A stretch of DNA of 64,000 bases from Ranitomeya variabilis (GCF_051348905.1 NC_135238.1:92193988-92257987); one strand, 5' to 3'. Counted from the first letter of the stretch, positions 31,570-44,116 are shown. The notes: generated by a model not told the origin, from the letters alone. A program made the numbers and translations.

Positions 31570-32016
31570 ACAAGCTGGAAAGCCTATGAAATCTAGGGAA
31601 GATGTCAGCACCAATCAAAACTTTCAAGTGGTTAACTTAGCAAGACAACATTGAGTTGAGTTTCATTCCATGCACACAGAAACGAGGAACAGGATGTAAT
31701 TCTCAGTCATGAAGTCCAGCTTTAATTTGGGACTTATTTTTCTTCCAAGTTATGACACAAAATAGGCGGATTGAAGGAATTCCACGGCAGGGCCAAAGGA
31801 GGAAAAATTAGGAATGATTGAAAAGTTGGTATTAAAACCCTGAGCACTGGTTTATTTCTTACAGAGTTTGCCCCATTCTAACTTTAAAAAATAGACAATG
31901 TAGGAGATAATATAAGGCCACTCTGACAAAAGCTGACATAAAATCTTCAGAGAAAGCACACTGACTGGTAAAAATAATCATTACATCTTATCTCCTTAGC
32001 GCATGAGCGGCATGTA

Positions 32017-32098
32017 GACGAGGTGGCCGAGTGGTTAAGGCGATGGACTGCTAATCCATTGTGCTCTGCATGCATGGGTTCGAATCCCATCCTCGTCG
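32017..32098 (+). tRNA. tRNA-Ser-GCT: tRNA-Ser (GCT), unit 27, B haplotype
   Basis: Standard, C72, complete B haplotype. Confidence 0.98.
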
Positions 32099-32442
32099 GT
32101 TTAATCTGCTTGTTACACATTGTATTGTTTTGATTTCTTTTCTAGCCCAAGCGGTAGATACTTCAAGCTTGAAAGTTTATCTTCCTTTTTAAGAAAGCTG
32201 CTATCAAACTTTGCAGAGTCAGAAGTGTAATTCCACTGGTTTTATCTTTTAATGCTTGATGCATCCTTTATTCTCTAAAGAAAATTATATCATCTAATTC
32301 CTTTTTAAGCACTTCGACAGCAGAGATTTTTTTCTCTCAACTGCACTATGTTAGGACTGTGGTAAAGACAGGTTTAATGTCATACAAGAACAAAAGTCCT
32401 CTTTTTTTGGCTAAAATGGCCCAAACTGAGGTGAAGAAAGAA

Positions 32443-32516
32443 AAGCACTGCTGACATTCGAAATCAAGATTTTCTGTTTACTAAACAGGCGCTTTGACCA
32501 ACTAAGCTAAAGACAA
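32443..32516 (-). pseudogene. tRNA-Thr-like pseudogene, unit 28
   Basis: Same sequence as unit 2. Confidence 0.78.
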
Positions 32517-32694
32517 AATCCACTGGTTTTATGTTTGATGCCATCTTCCTTCCTTTTTGGCCCCTATACAGAAGAAATTCTTAATCTCACAATTGCACTA
32601 TCAGTAGAGACGCAGCCAAGGTAAATTTGAGGTTTTACGCAAGTGAAATTCCCATTTTTAAGATAGGAAGTTTGTTTTTCAGATGATGAAAACA

Positions 32695-32768
32695 AGGCAC
32701 TGCTGAGATTCGAACTCAGGATCTCCTGTTTACTAGACAGGCGCTTTAACCAACTAAGCCACAGCACC
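32695..32768 (-). tRNA. tRNA-Thr-AGT: tRNA-Thr (AGT), unit 28
   Basis: Intact. Unlike units 18 and 21, which also follow a B unit, its flank is standard GCAGCCAAGG. Confidence 0.98.
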
Positions 32769-33215
32769 ACAAGCTGGAAAGCCTATGAAATCTAGGGAAG
32801 ATGTCAGCACCAATCAAAACTTTCAAGTGGTTAACTTAGCAAGACAACATTGAGTTGAGTTTCATTCCATGCACACAGAAACGAGGAACAGGATGTAATT
32901 CTCAGTCATGAAGTCCAGCTTTAATTTGGGACTTATTTTTCTTCCAAGTTATGACACAAAATAGGCGGATTGAAGGAATTCCACGGCAGGGCCAAAGGAG
33001 GAAAAATTAGGAATGATTGAAAAGTTGGTATTAAAACCCTGAGCACTGGTTTATTTCCTACAGAGTTTGCCCCAATCTAACTTTAAAAAATAGACACTGT
33101 AGGAGATAATATAAGGCCACTCTGACAAAAGCTGACATAAAATCTTCAGAGAAAGCACACTGACTGGTAAAAATAATCATTACATCTTATCTCCTTAGCG
33201 CATGAGCGCCATGTA

Positions 33216-33297
33216 GACGAGGTGGCCGAGTGGTTAAGGCGATGGACTGCTAATCCATTGTGCTCTGCATGCATGGGTTTGAATCCCATCCTCGTCG
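33216..33297 (+). tRNA. tRNA-Ser-GCT: tRNA-Ser (GCT), unit 28, T-loop variant C56U
   Basis: TTTGAAT T loop, C72, GCGCC and GATTTATTTT flanks. Last C56U copy in the window. Confidence 0.93.
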
Positions 33298-33641
33298 GTT
33301 TAATCTGCTTGTTACACGTTGTATTGTTTTGATTTATTTTCTAGCCCAAGCGGTAGATACTTCAAGCTTGAAAGTTTATCTTCCTTTTTAAGAAAGCTGC
33401 TATCAAACTTTGCAGAGTCAGAAGTGTAATTCCACTGGTTTTATCTTTTAATGCTTGATGCATCCTTTATTCTCTAAAGAAAATTATATCATCTAATTCC
33501 TTTTTAAGCACTTCGACAGCAGAGATTTTTTTCTCTCAACTGCACTATGTTAGGACTGTGGTAAAGACAAGTTTAATGTCATACAAGAACAAAAGTCCTC
33601 TTTTTTTGGCTAAAATGGCCCAAACTGAGGTGAAGAAAGAA

Positions 33642-33715
33642 AAGCACTGCTGACATTCGAAATCAAGATTTTCTGTTTACTAAACAGGCGCTTTGACCAA
33701 CTAAGCTAAAGACAA
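33642..33715 (-). pseudogene. tRNA-Thr-like pseudogene, unit 29
   Basis: Same sequence; this unit has a private AAGACAAG (usually AAGACAGG) upstream on the plus strand. Confidence 0.78.
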
Positions 33716-33893
33716 AATCCACTGGTTTTATGTTTGATGCCATCTTCCTTCCTTTTTGGCCCCTATACAGAAGAAATTCTTAATCTCACAATTGCACTAT
33801 CAGTAGAGACGCAGCCAAGGTAAATTTGAGGTTTTACGCAAGTGAAATTCCCATTTTTAAGATAGGAAGTTTGTTTTTCAGATGATGAAAACA

Positions 33894-33967
33894 AGGCACT
33901 GCTGAGATTCGAACTCAGGATCTCCTGTTTACTAGACAGGCGCTTTAACCAACTAAGCCACAGCACC
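33894..33967 (-). tRNA. tRNA-Thr-AGT: tRNA-Thr (AGT), unit 29
   Basis: Intact, short-form unit. Confidence 0.98.
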
Positions 33968-34414
33968 ACAAGCTGGAAAGCCTATGAAATCTAGGGAAGA
34001 TGTCAGCACCAATCAAAACTTTCAAGTGGTTAACTTAGCAAGACAACATTGAGTTGAGTTTCATTCCATGCACACAGAAACGAGGAACAGGATGTAATTC
34101 TCAGTCATGAAGTCCAGCTTTAATTTGGGACTTATTTTTCTTCCAAGTTATGACACAAAATAGGCGGATTGAAGGAATTCCACGGCAGGGCCAAAGGAGG
34201 AAAAATTAGGAATGATTGAAAAGTTGGTATTAAAACCCTGAGCACTGGTTTATTTCCTACAGAGTTTGCCCCAATCTAACTTTAAAAAATAGACACTGTA
34301 GGAGATAATATAAGGCCACTCTGACAAAAGCTGACATAAAATCTTCAGAGAAAGCACACTGACTGGTAAAAATAATCATTACATCTTATCTCCTTAGCGC
34401 ATGAGCGGCATGTA

Positions 34415-34496
34415 GACGAGGTGGCCGAGTGGTTAAGGCGATGGACTGCTAATCCATTGTGCTCTGCATGCATGGGTTCGAATCCCATCCTCGTTG
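34415..34496 (+). tRNA. tRNA-Ser-GCT: tRNA-Ser (GCT), unit 29, U72 form
   Basis: U72, GCGGC flank. Confidence 0.97.
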
Positions 34497-34840
34497 GTTT
34501 AATCTGCTTGTTACACGTTGTATTGTTTTGATTTCTTTTCTAGCCCAAGCGGTAGATACTTCAAGCTTGAAAGTTTATCTTCCTTTTTAAGAAAGCTGCT
34601 ATCAAACTTTGCAGAGTCAGAAGTGTAATTCCACTGGTTTTATCTTTTAATGCTTGATGCATCCTTTATTCTCTAAAGAAAATTATATCATCTAATTCCT
34701 TTTTAAGCACTTCGACAGCAGAGATTTTTTTCTCTCAACTGCACTATGTTAGGACTGTGGTAAAGACAGGTTTAATGTCATACAAGAACAAAAGTCCTCT
34801 TTTTTTGGCTAAAATGGCCCAAACTGAGGTGAAGAAAGAA

Positions 34841-34914
34841 AAGCACTGCTGACATTCGAAATCAAGATTTTCTGTTTACTAAACAGGCGCTTTGACCAAC
34901 TAAGCTAAAGACAA
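34841..34914 (-). pseudogene. tRNA-Thr-like pseudogene, unit 30
   Basis: Same sequence as unit 2. Confidence 0.78.
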
Positions 34915-35092
34915 AATCCACTGGTTTTATGTTTGATGCCATCTTCCTTCCTTTTTGGCCCCTATACAGAAGAAATTCTTAATCTCACAATTGCACTATC
35001 AGTAGAGACGCAGCCAAGGTAAATTTGAGGTTTTACGCAAGTGAAATTCCCATTTTTAAGATAGGAAGTTTGTTTTTCAGATGATGAAAACA

Positions 35093-35166
35093 AGGCACTG
35101 CTGAGATTCGAACTCAGGATCTCCTGTTTACTAGACAGGCGCTTTAACCAACTAAGCCACAGCACC
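35093..35166 (-). tRNA. tRNA-Thr-AGT: tRNA-Thr (AGT), unit 30
   Basis: Intact, short-form unit. Confidence 0.98.
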
Positions 35167-35613
35167 ACAAGCTGGAAAGCCTATGAAATCTAGGGAAGAT
35201 GTCAGCACCAATCAAAACTTTCAAGTGGTTAACTTAGCAAGACAACATTGAGTTGAGTTTCATTCCATGCACACAGAAACGAGGAACAGGATGTAATTCT
35301 CAGTCATGAAGTCCAGCTTTAATTTGGGACTTATTTTTCTTCCAAGTTATGACACAAAATAGGCGGATTGAAGGAATTCCACGGCAGGGCCAAAGGAGGA
35401 AAAATTAGGAATGATTGAAAAGTTGGTATTAAAACCCTGAGCACTGGTTTATTTCCTACAGAGTTTGCCCCAATCTAACTTTAAAAAATAGACACTGTAG
35501 GAGATAATATAAGGCCACTCTGACAAAAGCTGACATAAAATCTTCAGAGAAAGCACACTGACTGGTAAAAATAATCATTACATCTTATCTCCTTAGCGCA
35601 TGAGCGGCATGTA

Positions 35614-35695
35614 GACGAGGTGGCCGAGTGGTTAAGGCGATGGACTGCTAATCCATTGTGCTCTGCATGCATGGGTTCGAATCCCATCCTCGTTG
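35614..35695 (+). tRNA. tRNA-Ser-GCT: tRNA-Ser (GCT), unit 30, U72 form
   Basis: U72, GCGGC flank. Last unit of the homogeneous left part. Confidence 0.97.
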
Positions 35696-36039
35696 GTTTA
35701 ATCTGCTTGTTACACGTTGTATTGTTTTGATTTCTTTTCTAGCCCAAGCGGTAGATACTTCAAGCTTGAAAGTTTATCTTCCTTTTTAAGAAAGCTGCTA
35801 TCAAACTTTGCAGAGTCAGAAGTGTAATTCCACTGGTTTTATCTTTTAATGCTTGATGCATCCTTTATTCTCTAAAGAAAATTATATCATCTAATTCCTT
35901 TTTAAGCACTTCGACAGCAGAGATTTTTTTCTCTCAACTGCACTATGTTAGGACTGTGGTAAAGACAGGTTTAATGTCATACAAGAACAAAAGTCCTCTT
36001 TTTTTGGCTAAAATGGCCCAAACTGAGGTGAAGAAAGAA

Positions 36040-36113
36040 AAGCACTGCTGACATTCGAAATCAAGATTTTCTGTTTACTAAACAGGCGCTTTGACCAACT
36101 AAGCTAAAGACAA
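36040..36113 (-). pseudogene. tRNA-Thr-like pseudogene, unit 31
   Basis: Same sequence as unit 2. Confidence 0.78.
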
Positions 36114-36292
36114 AATCCACTGGTTTTATGTTTGATGCCATCTTCCTTCCTTTTTGGCCCCTATACAGAAGAAATTCTTAATCTCACAATTGCACTATCA
36201 GTAGAGACGCAGCCAAGGTAAATTTGAGGTTTTACGCAAGTGAAATTCCCATTTTTAAGATAGGAAGTTTGTTTTTTCAGATGATGAAAACA

Positions 36293-36366
36293 AGGCACTG
36301 CTGAGATTCGAACTCAGGATCTCCTGTTTACTAGACAGGCGCTTTAACCAACTAAGCCACAGCACC
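36293..36366 (-). tRNA. tRNA-Thr-AGT: tRNA-Thr (AGT), unit 31
   Basis: Intact. One extra T (GTTTTTTCAG) in its 3' flank, beyond the terminator; this marks B units of the right part. Confidence 0.98.
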
Positions 36367-36813
36367 ACAAGCTGGAAAGCCTATGAAATCTAGGGAAGAT
36401 GTCAGCACCAATCAAAACTTTCAAGTGGTTAACTTAGCAAGACAACATTGAGTTGAGTTTCATTCCATGCACACAGAAACGAGGAACAGGATGTAATTCT
36501 CAGTCATGAAGTCCAGCTTTAATTTGGGACTTATTTTTCTTCCAAGTTATGACACAAAATAGGCGGATTGAAGGAATTCCACGGCAGGGCCAAAGGAGGA
36601 AAAATTAGGAATGATTGAAAAGTTGGTATTAAAACCCTGAGCACTGGTTTATTTCTTACAGAGTTTGCCCCATTCTAACTTTAAAAAATAGACAATGTAG
36701 GAGATAATATAAGGCCACTCTGACAAAAGCTGACATAAAATCTTCAGAGAAAGCACACTGACTGGTAAAAATAATCATTACATCTTATCTCCTTAGCGCA
36801 TGAGCGGCATGTA

Positions 36814-36895
36814 GACGAGGTGGCCGAGTGGTTAAGGCGATGGACTGCTAATCCATTGTGCTCTGCATGCATGGGTTCGAATCCCATCCTCGTCG
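36814..36895 (+). tRNA. tRNA-Ser-GCT: tRNA-Ser (GCT), unit 31, B haplotype
   Basis: Standard, C72, complete B haplotype. Confidence 0.98.
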
Positions 36896-37239
36896 GTTTA
36901 ATCTGCTTGTTACACATTGTATTGTTTTGATTTCTTTTCTAGCCCAAGCGGTAGATACTTCAAGCTTGAAAGTTTATCTTCCTTTTTAAGAAAGCTGCTA
37001 TCAAACTTTGCAGAGTCAGAAGTGTAATTCCACTGGTTTTATCTTTTAATGCTTGATGCATCCTTTATTCTCTAAAGAAAATTATATCATCTAATTCCTT
37101 TTTAAGCACTTCGACAGCAGAGATTTTTTTCTCTCAACTGCACTATGTTAGGACTGTGGTAAAGACAGGTTTAATGTCATACAAGAACAAAAGTCCTCTT
37201 TTTTTGGCTAAAATGGCCCAAACTGAGGTGAAGAAAGAA

Positions 37240-37313
37240 AAGCACTGCTGACATTCGAAATCAAGATTTTCTGTTTACTAAACAGGCGCTTTGACCAACT
37301 AAGCTAAAGACAA
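37240..37313 (-). pseudogene. tRNA-Thr-like pseudogene, unit 32
   Basis: Same sequence as unit 2. Confidence 0.78.
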
Positions 37314-37491
37314 AATCCACTGGTTTTATGTTTGATGCCATCTTCCTTCCTTTTTGGCCCCTATACAGAAGAAATTCTTAATCTCACAATTGCACTATCA
37401 GTAGAGACGCAGCCAAGGTAAATTTGAGGTTTTACGCAAGTGAAATTCCCATTTTTGAGATAGGAAGTTTGTTTTTCAGATGATGAAAACA

Positions 37492-37565
37492 AGGCACTGC
37501 TGAGATTCGAACTCAGGATCTCCTGTTTACTAGACAGGCGCTTTAACCAACTAAGCCACAGCACC
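37492..37565 (-). tRNA. tRNA-Thr-AGT: tRNA-Thr (AGT), unit 32
   Basis: Intact. First unit with GAGATA instead of AAGATA in the 3' flank. Confidence 0.98.
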
Positions 37566-38012
37566 ACAAGCTGGAAAGCCTATGAAATCTAGGGAAGATG
37601 TCAGCACCAATCAAAACTTTCAAGTGGTTAACTTAGCAAGACAACATTGAGTTGAGTTTCATTCCATGCACACAGAAACGAGGAACAGGATGTAATTCTC
37701 AGTCATGAAGTCCAGCTTTAATTTGGGACTTATTTTTCTTCCAAGTTATGACACAAAATAGGCGGATTGAAGGAATTCCACGGCAGGGCCAATGGAGGAA
37801 AAATTAGGAATGATTGAAAAGTTGGTATTAAAACCCTGAGCACTGGTTTATTTCCTACAGAGTTTGCCCCAATCTAACTTTAAAAAATAGACACTGTAGG
37901 AGATAATATAAGGCCACTCTGACAAAAGCTGACATAAAATCTTCAGAGAAAGCACACTGACTGGTAAAAATAATCATTACATCTTATCTCCTTAGCGCAT
38001 GAGTGCCATGTA

Positions 38013-38094
38013 GACGAGGTGGCCGAGTGGTTAAGGCGATGGACTGCTAATCCATTGTGCTCTGCATGCATGGGTTCGAATCCCATCCTCGTCG
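38013..38094 (+). tRNA. tRNA-Ser-GCT: tRNA-Ser (GCT), unit 32, GTGCC flank
   Basis: Standard gene, C72. Flanks AATGG, GTGCC and GATTTATTTT: the C56U flank type without the C56U change. Confidence 0.98.
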
Positions 38095-38438
38095 GTTTAA
38101 TCTGCTTGTTACACGTTGTATTGTTTTGATTTATTTTCTAGCCCAAGCGGTAGATACTTCAAGCTTGAAAGTTTATCTTCCTTTTTAAGAAAGCTGCTAT
38201 CAAACTTTGCAGAGTCAGAAGTGTAATTCCACTGGTTTTATCTTTTAATGCTTGATGCATCCTTTATTCTCTAAAGAAAATTATATCATCTAATTCCTTT
38301 TTAAGCACTTCGACAGCAGAGATTTTTTTCTCTCAACTGCACTATGTTAGGACTGTGGTAAAGACAGGTTTAATGTCATACAAGAACAAAAGTCCTCTTT
38401 CTTTGGCTAAAATGGCCCAAACTGAGGTGAAGAAAGAA

Positions 38439-38513
38439 AAGCACTGCTGACATTCGAAATCAAGATTTTCTGTTTACTAAACAGGCGCTTTGACCAACTA
38501 AGCTAAAGGACAA
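38439..38513 (-). pseudogene. tRNA-Thr-like pseudogene, unit 33
   Basis: Has one extra G in the former acceptor region (AAAGGACAA) and the CTTTCTTT interrupted T-run in the flank. Unit is the 8-bp longer form. Confidence 0.76.
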
Positions 38514-38699
38514 AATCCACTGGTTTTATGTTGTTATGCTTGATGCCATCTTCCTTCCTTTTTGGCCCCTATACAGAAGAAATTCTTAATCTCACAATTG
38601 CACTATCAGTAGAGACGCAGCCAAGGTAAATTTGAGGTTTTACGCAAGTGAAATTCCCATTTTTAAGATAGGAAGTTTGTTTTTCAGATGATGAAAACA

Positions 38700-38773
38700 A
38701 GGCACTGCTGAGATTCGAACTCAGGATCTCCTGTTTACTAGACAGGCGCTTTAACCAACTAAGCCACAGCACC
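38700..38773 (-). tRNA. tRNA-Thr-AGT: tRNA-Thr (AGT), unit 33
   Basis: Intact, long-form unit. Confidence 0.98.
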
Positions 38774-39220
38774 ACAAGCTGGAAAGCCTATGAAATCTAG
38801 GGAAGATGTCAGCACCAATCAAAACTTTCAAGTGGTTAACTTAGCAAGACAACATTGAGTTGAGTTTCATTCCATGCACACAGAAACGAGGAACAGGATG
38901 TAATTCTCAGTCATGAAGTCCAGCTTTAATTTGGGACTTATTTTTCTTCCAAGTTATGACACAAAATAGGCGGATTGAAGGAATTCCACGGCAGGGCCAA
39001 AGGAGGAAAAATTAGGAATGATTGAAAAGTTGGTATTAAAACCCTGAGCACTGGTTTATTTCCTACAGAGTTTGCCCCAATCTAACTTTAAAAAATAGAC
39101 ACTGTAGGAGATAATATAAGGCCACTCTGACAAAAGCTGACATAAAATCTTCAGAGAAAGCACACTGACTGGTAAAAATAATCATTACATCTTATCTCCT
39201 TAGCGCATGAGCGGCATGTA

Positions 39221-39302
39221 GACGAGGTGGCCGAGTGGTTAAGGCGATGGACTGCTAATCCATTGTGCTCTGCATGCATGGGTTCGAATCCCATCCTCGT
39301 TG
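39221..39302 (+). tRNA. tRNA-Ser-GCT: tRNA-Ser (GCT), unit 33, U72 form
   Basis: U72, GCGGC flank. Confidence 0.97.
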
Positions 39303-39646
39303 GTTTAATCTGCTTGTTACACGTTGTATTGTTTTGATTTCTTTTCTAGCCCAAGCGGTAGATACTTCAAGCTTGAAAGTTTATCTTCCTTTTTAAGAAA
39401 GCTGCTATCAAACTTTGCAGAGTCAGAAGTGTAATTCCACTGGTTTTATCTTTTAATGCTTGATGCATCCTTTATTCTCTAAAGAAAATTATATCATCTA
39501 ATTCCTTTTTAAGCACTTCGACAGCAGAGATTTTTTTCTCTCAACTGCACTATGTTAGGACTGTGGTAAAGACAGGTTTAATGTCATACAAGAACAAAAG
39601 TCCTCTTTCTTTGGCTAAAATGGCCCAAACTGAGGTGAAGAAAGAA

Positions 39647-39721
39647 AAGCACTGCTGACATTCGAAATCAAGATTTTCTGTTTACTAAACAGGCGCTTTG
39701 ACCAACTAAGCTAAAGGACAA
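39647..39721 (-). pseudogene. tRNA-Thr-like pseudogene, unit 34
   Basis: As unit 33, extra G and CTTTCTTT. Confidence 0.76.
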
Positions 39722-39907
39722 AATCCACTGGTTTTATGTTGTTATGCTTGATGCCATCTTCCTTCCTTTTTGGCCCCTATACAGAAGAAATTCTTAATCT
39801 CACAATTGCACTATCAGTAGAGACGCAGCCAAGGTAAATTTGAGGTTTTACGCAAGTGAAATTCCCATTTTTAAGATAGGAAGTTTGTTTTTCAGATGAT
39901 GAAAACA

Positions 39908-39981
39908 AGGCACTGCTGAGATTCGAACTCAGGATCTCCTGTTTACTAGACAGGCGCTTTAACCAACTAAGCCACAGCACC
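39908..39981 (-). tRNA. tRNA-Thr-AGT: tRNA-Thr (AGT), unit 34
   Basis: Intact, long-form unit. Confidence 0.98.
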
Positions 39982-40428
39982 ACAAGCTGGAAAGCCTATG
40001 AAATCTAGGGAAGATGTCAGCACCAATCAAAACTTTCAAGTGGTTAACTTAGCAAGACAACATTGAGTTGAGTTTCATTCCATGCACACAGAAACGAGGA
40101 ACAGGATGTAATTCTCAGTCATGAAGTCCAGCTTTAATTTGGGACTTATTTTTCTTCCAAGTTATGACACAAAATAGGCGGATTGAAGGAATTCCACGGC
40201 AGGGCCAAAGGAGGAAAAATTAGGAATGATTGAAAAGTTGGTATTAAAACCCTGAGCACTGGTTTATTTCCTACAGAGTTTGCCCCAATCTAACTTTAAA
40301 AAATAGACACTGTAGGAGATAATATAAGGCCACTCTGACAAAAGCTGACATAAAATCTTCAGAGAAAGCACACTGACTGGTAAAAATAATCATTACATCT
40401 TATCTCCTTAGCGCATGAGCGGCATGTA

Positions 40429-40510
40429 GACGAGGTGGCCGAGTGGTTAAGGCGATGGACTGCTAATCCATTGTGCTCTGCATGCATGGGTTCGAATCCC
40501 ATCCTCGTTG
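40429..40510 (+). tRNA. tRNA-Ser-GCT: tRNA-Ser (GCT), unit 34, U72 form
   Basis: U72, GCGGC flank. Confidence 0.97.
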
Positions 40511-40854
40511 GTTTAATCTGCTTGTTACACGTTGTATTGTTTTGATTTCTTTTCTAGCCCAAGCGGTAGATACTTCAAGCTTGAAAGTTTATCTTCCTTT
40601 TTAAGAAAGCTGCTATCAAACTTTGCAGAGTCAGAAGTGTAATTCCACTGGTTTTATCTTTTAATGCTTGATGCATCCTTTATTCTCTAAAGAAAATTAT
40701 ATCATCTAATTCCTTTTTAAGCACTTTGACAGCAGAGATTTTTTTCTCTCAACTGCACTATGTTAGGACTGTGGTAAAGACAGGTTTAATGTCATACAAG
40801 AACAAAAGTCCTCTTTTTTTGGCTAAAATGGCCCAAACTGAGGTGAAGAAAGAA

Positions 40855-40928
40855 AAGCACTGCTGACATTCGAAATCAAGATTTTCTGTTTACTAAACAG
40901 GCGCTTTGACCAACTAAGCTAAAGACAA
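40855..40928 (-). pseudogene. tRNA-Thr-like pseudogene, unit 35
   Basis: No extra G and uninterrupted T7, although the unit is long-form, as in unit 1. A private GCACTTTGAC (usually GCACTTCGAC) lies upstream on the plus strand. Confidence 0.78.
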
Positions 40929-41114
40929 AATCCACTGGTTTTATGTTGTTATGCTTGATGCCATCTTCCTTCCTTTTTGGCCCCTATACAGAAGAAATTC
41001 TTAATCTCACAATTGCACTATCAGTAGAGACGCAGCCAAGGTAAATTTGAGGTTTTACGCAAGTGAAATTCCCATTTTTAAGATAGGAAGTTTGTTTTTC
41101 AGATGATGAAAACA

Positions 41115-41188
41115 AGGCACTGCTGAGATTCGAACTCAGGATCTCCTGTTTACTAGACAGGCGCTTTAACCAACTAAGCCACAGCACC
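41115..41188 (-). tRNA. tRNA-Thr-AGT: tRNA-Thr (AGT), unit 35
   Basis: Intact, long-form unit resembling unit 1. Confidence 0.98.
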
Positions 41189-41635
41189 ACAAGCTGGAAA
41201 GCCTATGAAATCTAGGGAAGATGTCAGCACCAATCAAAACTTTCAAGTGGTTAACTTAGCAAGACAACATTGAGTTGAGTTTCATTCCATGCACACAGAA
41301 ACGAGGAACAGGATGTAATTCTCAGTCATGAAGTCCAGCTTTAATTTGGGACTTATTTTTCTTCCAAGTTATGACACAAAATAGGCGGATTGAAGGAATT
41401 CCACGGCAGGGCCAAAGGAGGAAAAATTAGGAATGATTGAAAAGTTGGTATTAAAACCCTGAGCACTGGTTTATTTCCTACAGAGTTTGCCCCAATCTAA
41501 CTTTAAAAAATAGACACTGTAGGAGATAATATAAGGCCACTCTGACAAAAGCTGACATAAAATCTTCAGAGAAAGCACACTGACTGGTAAAAATAATCAT
41601 TACATCTTATCTCCTTAGCGCATGAGCGGCATGTA

Positions 41636-41717
41636 GACGAGGTGGCCGAGTGGTTAAGGCGATGGACTGCTAATCCATTGTGCTCTGCATGCATGGGTTC
41701 GAATCCCATCCTCGTCG
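41636..41717 (+). tRNA. tRNA-Ser-GCT: tRNA-Ser (GCT), unit 35
   Basis: Standard, C72, GCGGC flank; no A58U, unlike unit 1. Confidence 0.98.
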
Positions 41718-42061
41718 GTTTAATCTGCTTGTTACACGTTGTATTGTTTTGATTTCTTTTCTAGCCCAAGCGGTAGATACTTCAAGCTTGAAAGTTTATC
41801 TTCCTTTTTAAGAAAGCTGCTATCAAACTTTGCAGAGTCAGAAGTGTAATTCCACTGGTTTTATCTTTTAATGCTTGATGCATCCTTTATTCTCTAAAGA
41901 AAATTATATCATCTAATTCCTTTTTAAGCACTTCGACAGCAGAGATTTTTTTCTCTCAACTGCACTATGTTAGGACTGTGGTAAAGACAGGTTTAATGTC
42001 ATACAAGAACAAAAGTCCTCTTTTTTTGGCTAAAATGGCCCAAACTGAGGTGAAGAAAGAA

Positions 42062-42135
42062 AAGCACTGCTGACATTCGAAATCAAGATTTTCTGTTTAC
42101 TAAACAGGCGCTTTGACCAACTAAGCTAAAGACAA
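42062..42135 (-). pseudogene. tRNA-Thr-like pseudogene, unit 36
   Basis: Same sequence as unit 2. Confidence 0.78.
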
Positions 42136-42314
42136 AATCCACTGGTTTTATGTTTGATGCCATCTTCCTTCCTTTTTGGCCCCTATACAGAAGAAATTCT
42201 TAATCTCACAATTGCACTATCAGTAGAGACGCAGCCAAGGTAAATTTGAGGTTTTACGCAAGTGAAATTCCCATTTTTAAGATAGGAAGTTTGTTTTTTC
42301 AGATGATGAAAACA

Positions 42315-42388
42315 AGGCACTGCTGAGATTCGAACTCAGGATCTCCTGTTTACTAGACAGGCGCTTTAACCAACTAAGCCACAGCACC
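42315..42388 (-). tRNA. tRNA-Thr-AGT: tRNA-Thr (AGT), unit 36
   Basis: Intact, extra-T 3' flank. Confidence 0.98.
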
Positions 42389-42835
42389 ACAAGCTGGAAA
42401 GCCTATGAAATCTAGGGAAGATGTCAGCACCAATCAAAACTTTCAAGTGGTTAACTTAGCAAGACAACATTGAGTTGAGTTTCATTCCATGCACACAGAA
42501 ACGAGGAACAGGATGTAATTCTCAGTCATGAAGTCCAGCTTTAATTTGGGACTTATTTTTCTTCCAAGTTATGACACAAAATAGGCGGATTGAAGGAATT
42601 CCACGGCAGGGCCAAAGGAGGAAAAATTAGGAATGATTGAAAAGTTGGTATTAAAACCCTGAGCACTGGTTTATTTCTTACAGAGTTTGCCCCATTCTAA
42701 CTTTAAAAAATAGACAATGTAGGAGATAATATAAGGCCACTCTGACAAAAGCTGACATAAAATCTTCAGAGAAAGCACACTGACTGGTAAAAATAATCAT
42801 TACATCTTATCTCCTTAGCGCATGAGCGGCATGTA

Positions 42836-42917
42836 GACGAGGTGGCCGAGTGGTTAAGGCGATGGACTGCTAATCCATTGTGCTCTGCATGCATGGGTTC
42901 GAATCCCATCCTCGTCG
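42836..42917 (+). tRNA. tRNA-Ser-GCT: tRNA-Ser (GCT), unit 36, B haplotype
   Basis: Standard, C72, complete B haplotype. Confidence 0.98.
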
Positions 42918-43261
42918 GTTTAATCTGCTTGTTACACATTGTATTGTTTTGATTTCTTTTCTAGCCCAAGCGGTAGATACTTCAAGCTTGAAAGTTTATC
43001 TTCCTTTTTAAGAAAGCTGCTATCAAACTTTGCAGAGTCAGAAGTGTAATTCCACTGGTTTTATCTTTTAATGCTTGATGCATCCTTTATTCTCTAAAGA
43101 AAATTATATCATCTAATTCCTTTTTAAGCACTTCGACAGCAGAGATTTTTTTCTCTCAACTGCACTATGTTAGGACTGTGGTAAAGACAGGTTTAATGTC
43201 ATACAAGAACAAAAGTCCTCTTTTTTTGGCTAAAATGGCCCAAACTGAGGTGAAGAAAGAA

Positions 43262-43335
43262 AAGCACTGCTGACATTCGAAATCAAGATTTTCTGTTTAC
43301 TAAACAGGCGCTTTGACCAACTAAGCTAAAGACAA
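43262..43335 (-). pseudogene. tRNA-Thr-like pseudogene, unit 37
   Basis: Same sequence as unit 2. Confidence 0.78.
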
Positions 43336-43513
43336 AATCCACTGGTTTTATGTTTGATGCCATCTTCCTTCCTTTTTGGCCCCTATACAGAAGAAATTCT
43401 TAATCTCACAATTGCACTATCAGTAGAGACGCAGCCAAGGTAAATTTGAGGTTTTACGCAAGTGAAATTCCCATTTTTAAGATAGGAAGTTTGTTTTTCA
43501 GATGATGAAAACA

Positions 43514-43587
43514 AGGCACTGCTGAGATTCGAACTCAGGATCTCCTGTTTACTAGACAGGCGCTTTAACCAACTAAGCCACAGCACC
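43514..43587 (-). tRNA. tRNA-Thr-AGT: tRNA-Thr (AGT), unit 37
   Basis: Intact, short-form unit. Confidence 0.98.
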
Positions 43588-44034
43588 ACAAGCTGGAAAG
43601 CCTATGAAATCTAGGGAAGATGTCAGCACCAATCAAAACTTTCAAGTGGTTAACTTAGCAAGACAACATTGAGTTGAGTTTCATTCCATGCACACAGAAA
43701 CGAGGAACAGGATGTAATTCTCAGTCATGAAGTCCAGCTTTAATTTGGGACTTATTTTTCTTCCAAGTTATGACACAAAATAGGCGGATTGAAGGAATTC
43801 CACGGCAGGGCCAAAGGAGGAAAAATTAGGAATGATTGAAAAGTTGGTATTAAAACCCTGAGCACTGGTTTATTTCCTACAGAGTTTGCCCCAATCTAAC
43901 TTTAAAAAATAGACACTGTAGGAGATAATATAAGGCCACTCTGACAAAAGCTGACATAAAATCTTCAGAGAAAGCACACTGACTGGTAAAAATAATCATT
44001 ACATCTTATCTCCTTAGCGCATGAGCGGCATGTA

Positions 44035-44116
44035 GACGAGGTGGCCGAGTGGTTAAGGCGATGGACTGCTAATCCATTGTGCTCTGCATGCATGGGTTCG
44101 AATCCCATCCTCGTCG
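44035..44116 (+). tRNA. tRNA-Ser-GCT: tRNA-Ser (GCT), unit 37
   Basis: Standard, C72, GCGGC flank. Confidence 0.98.
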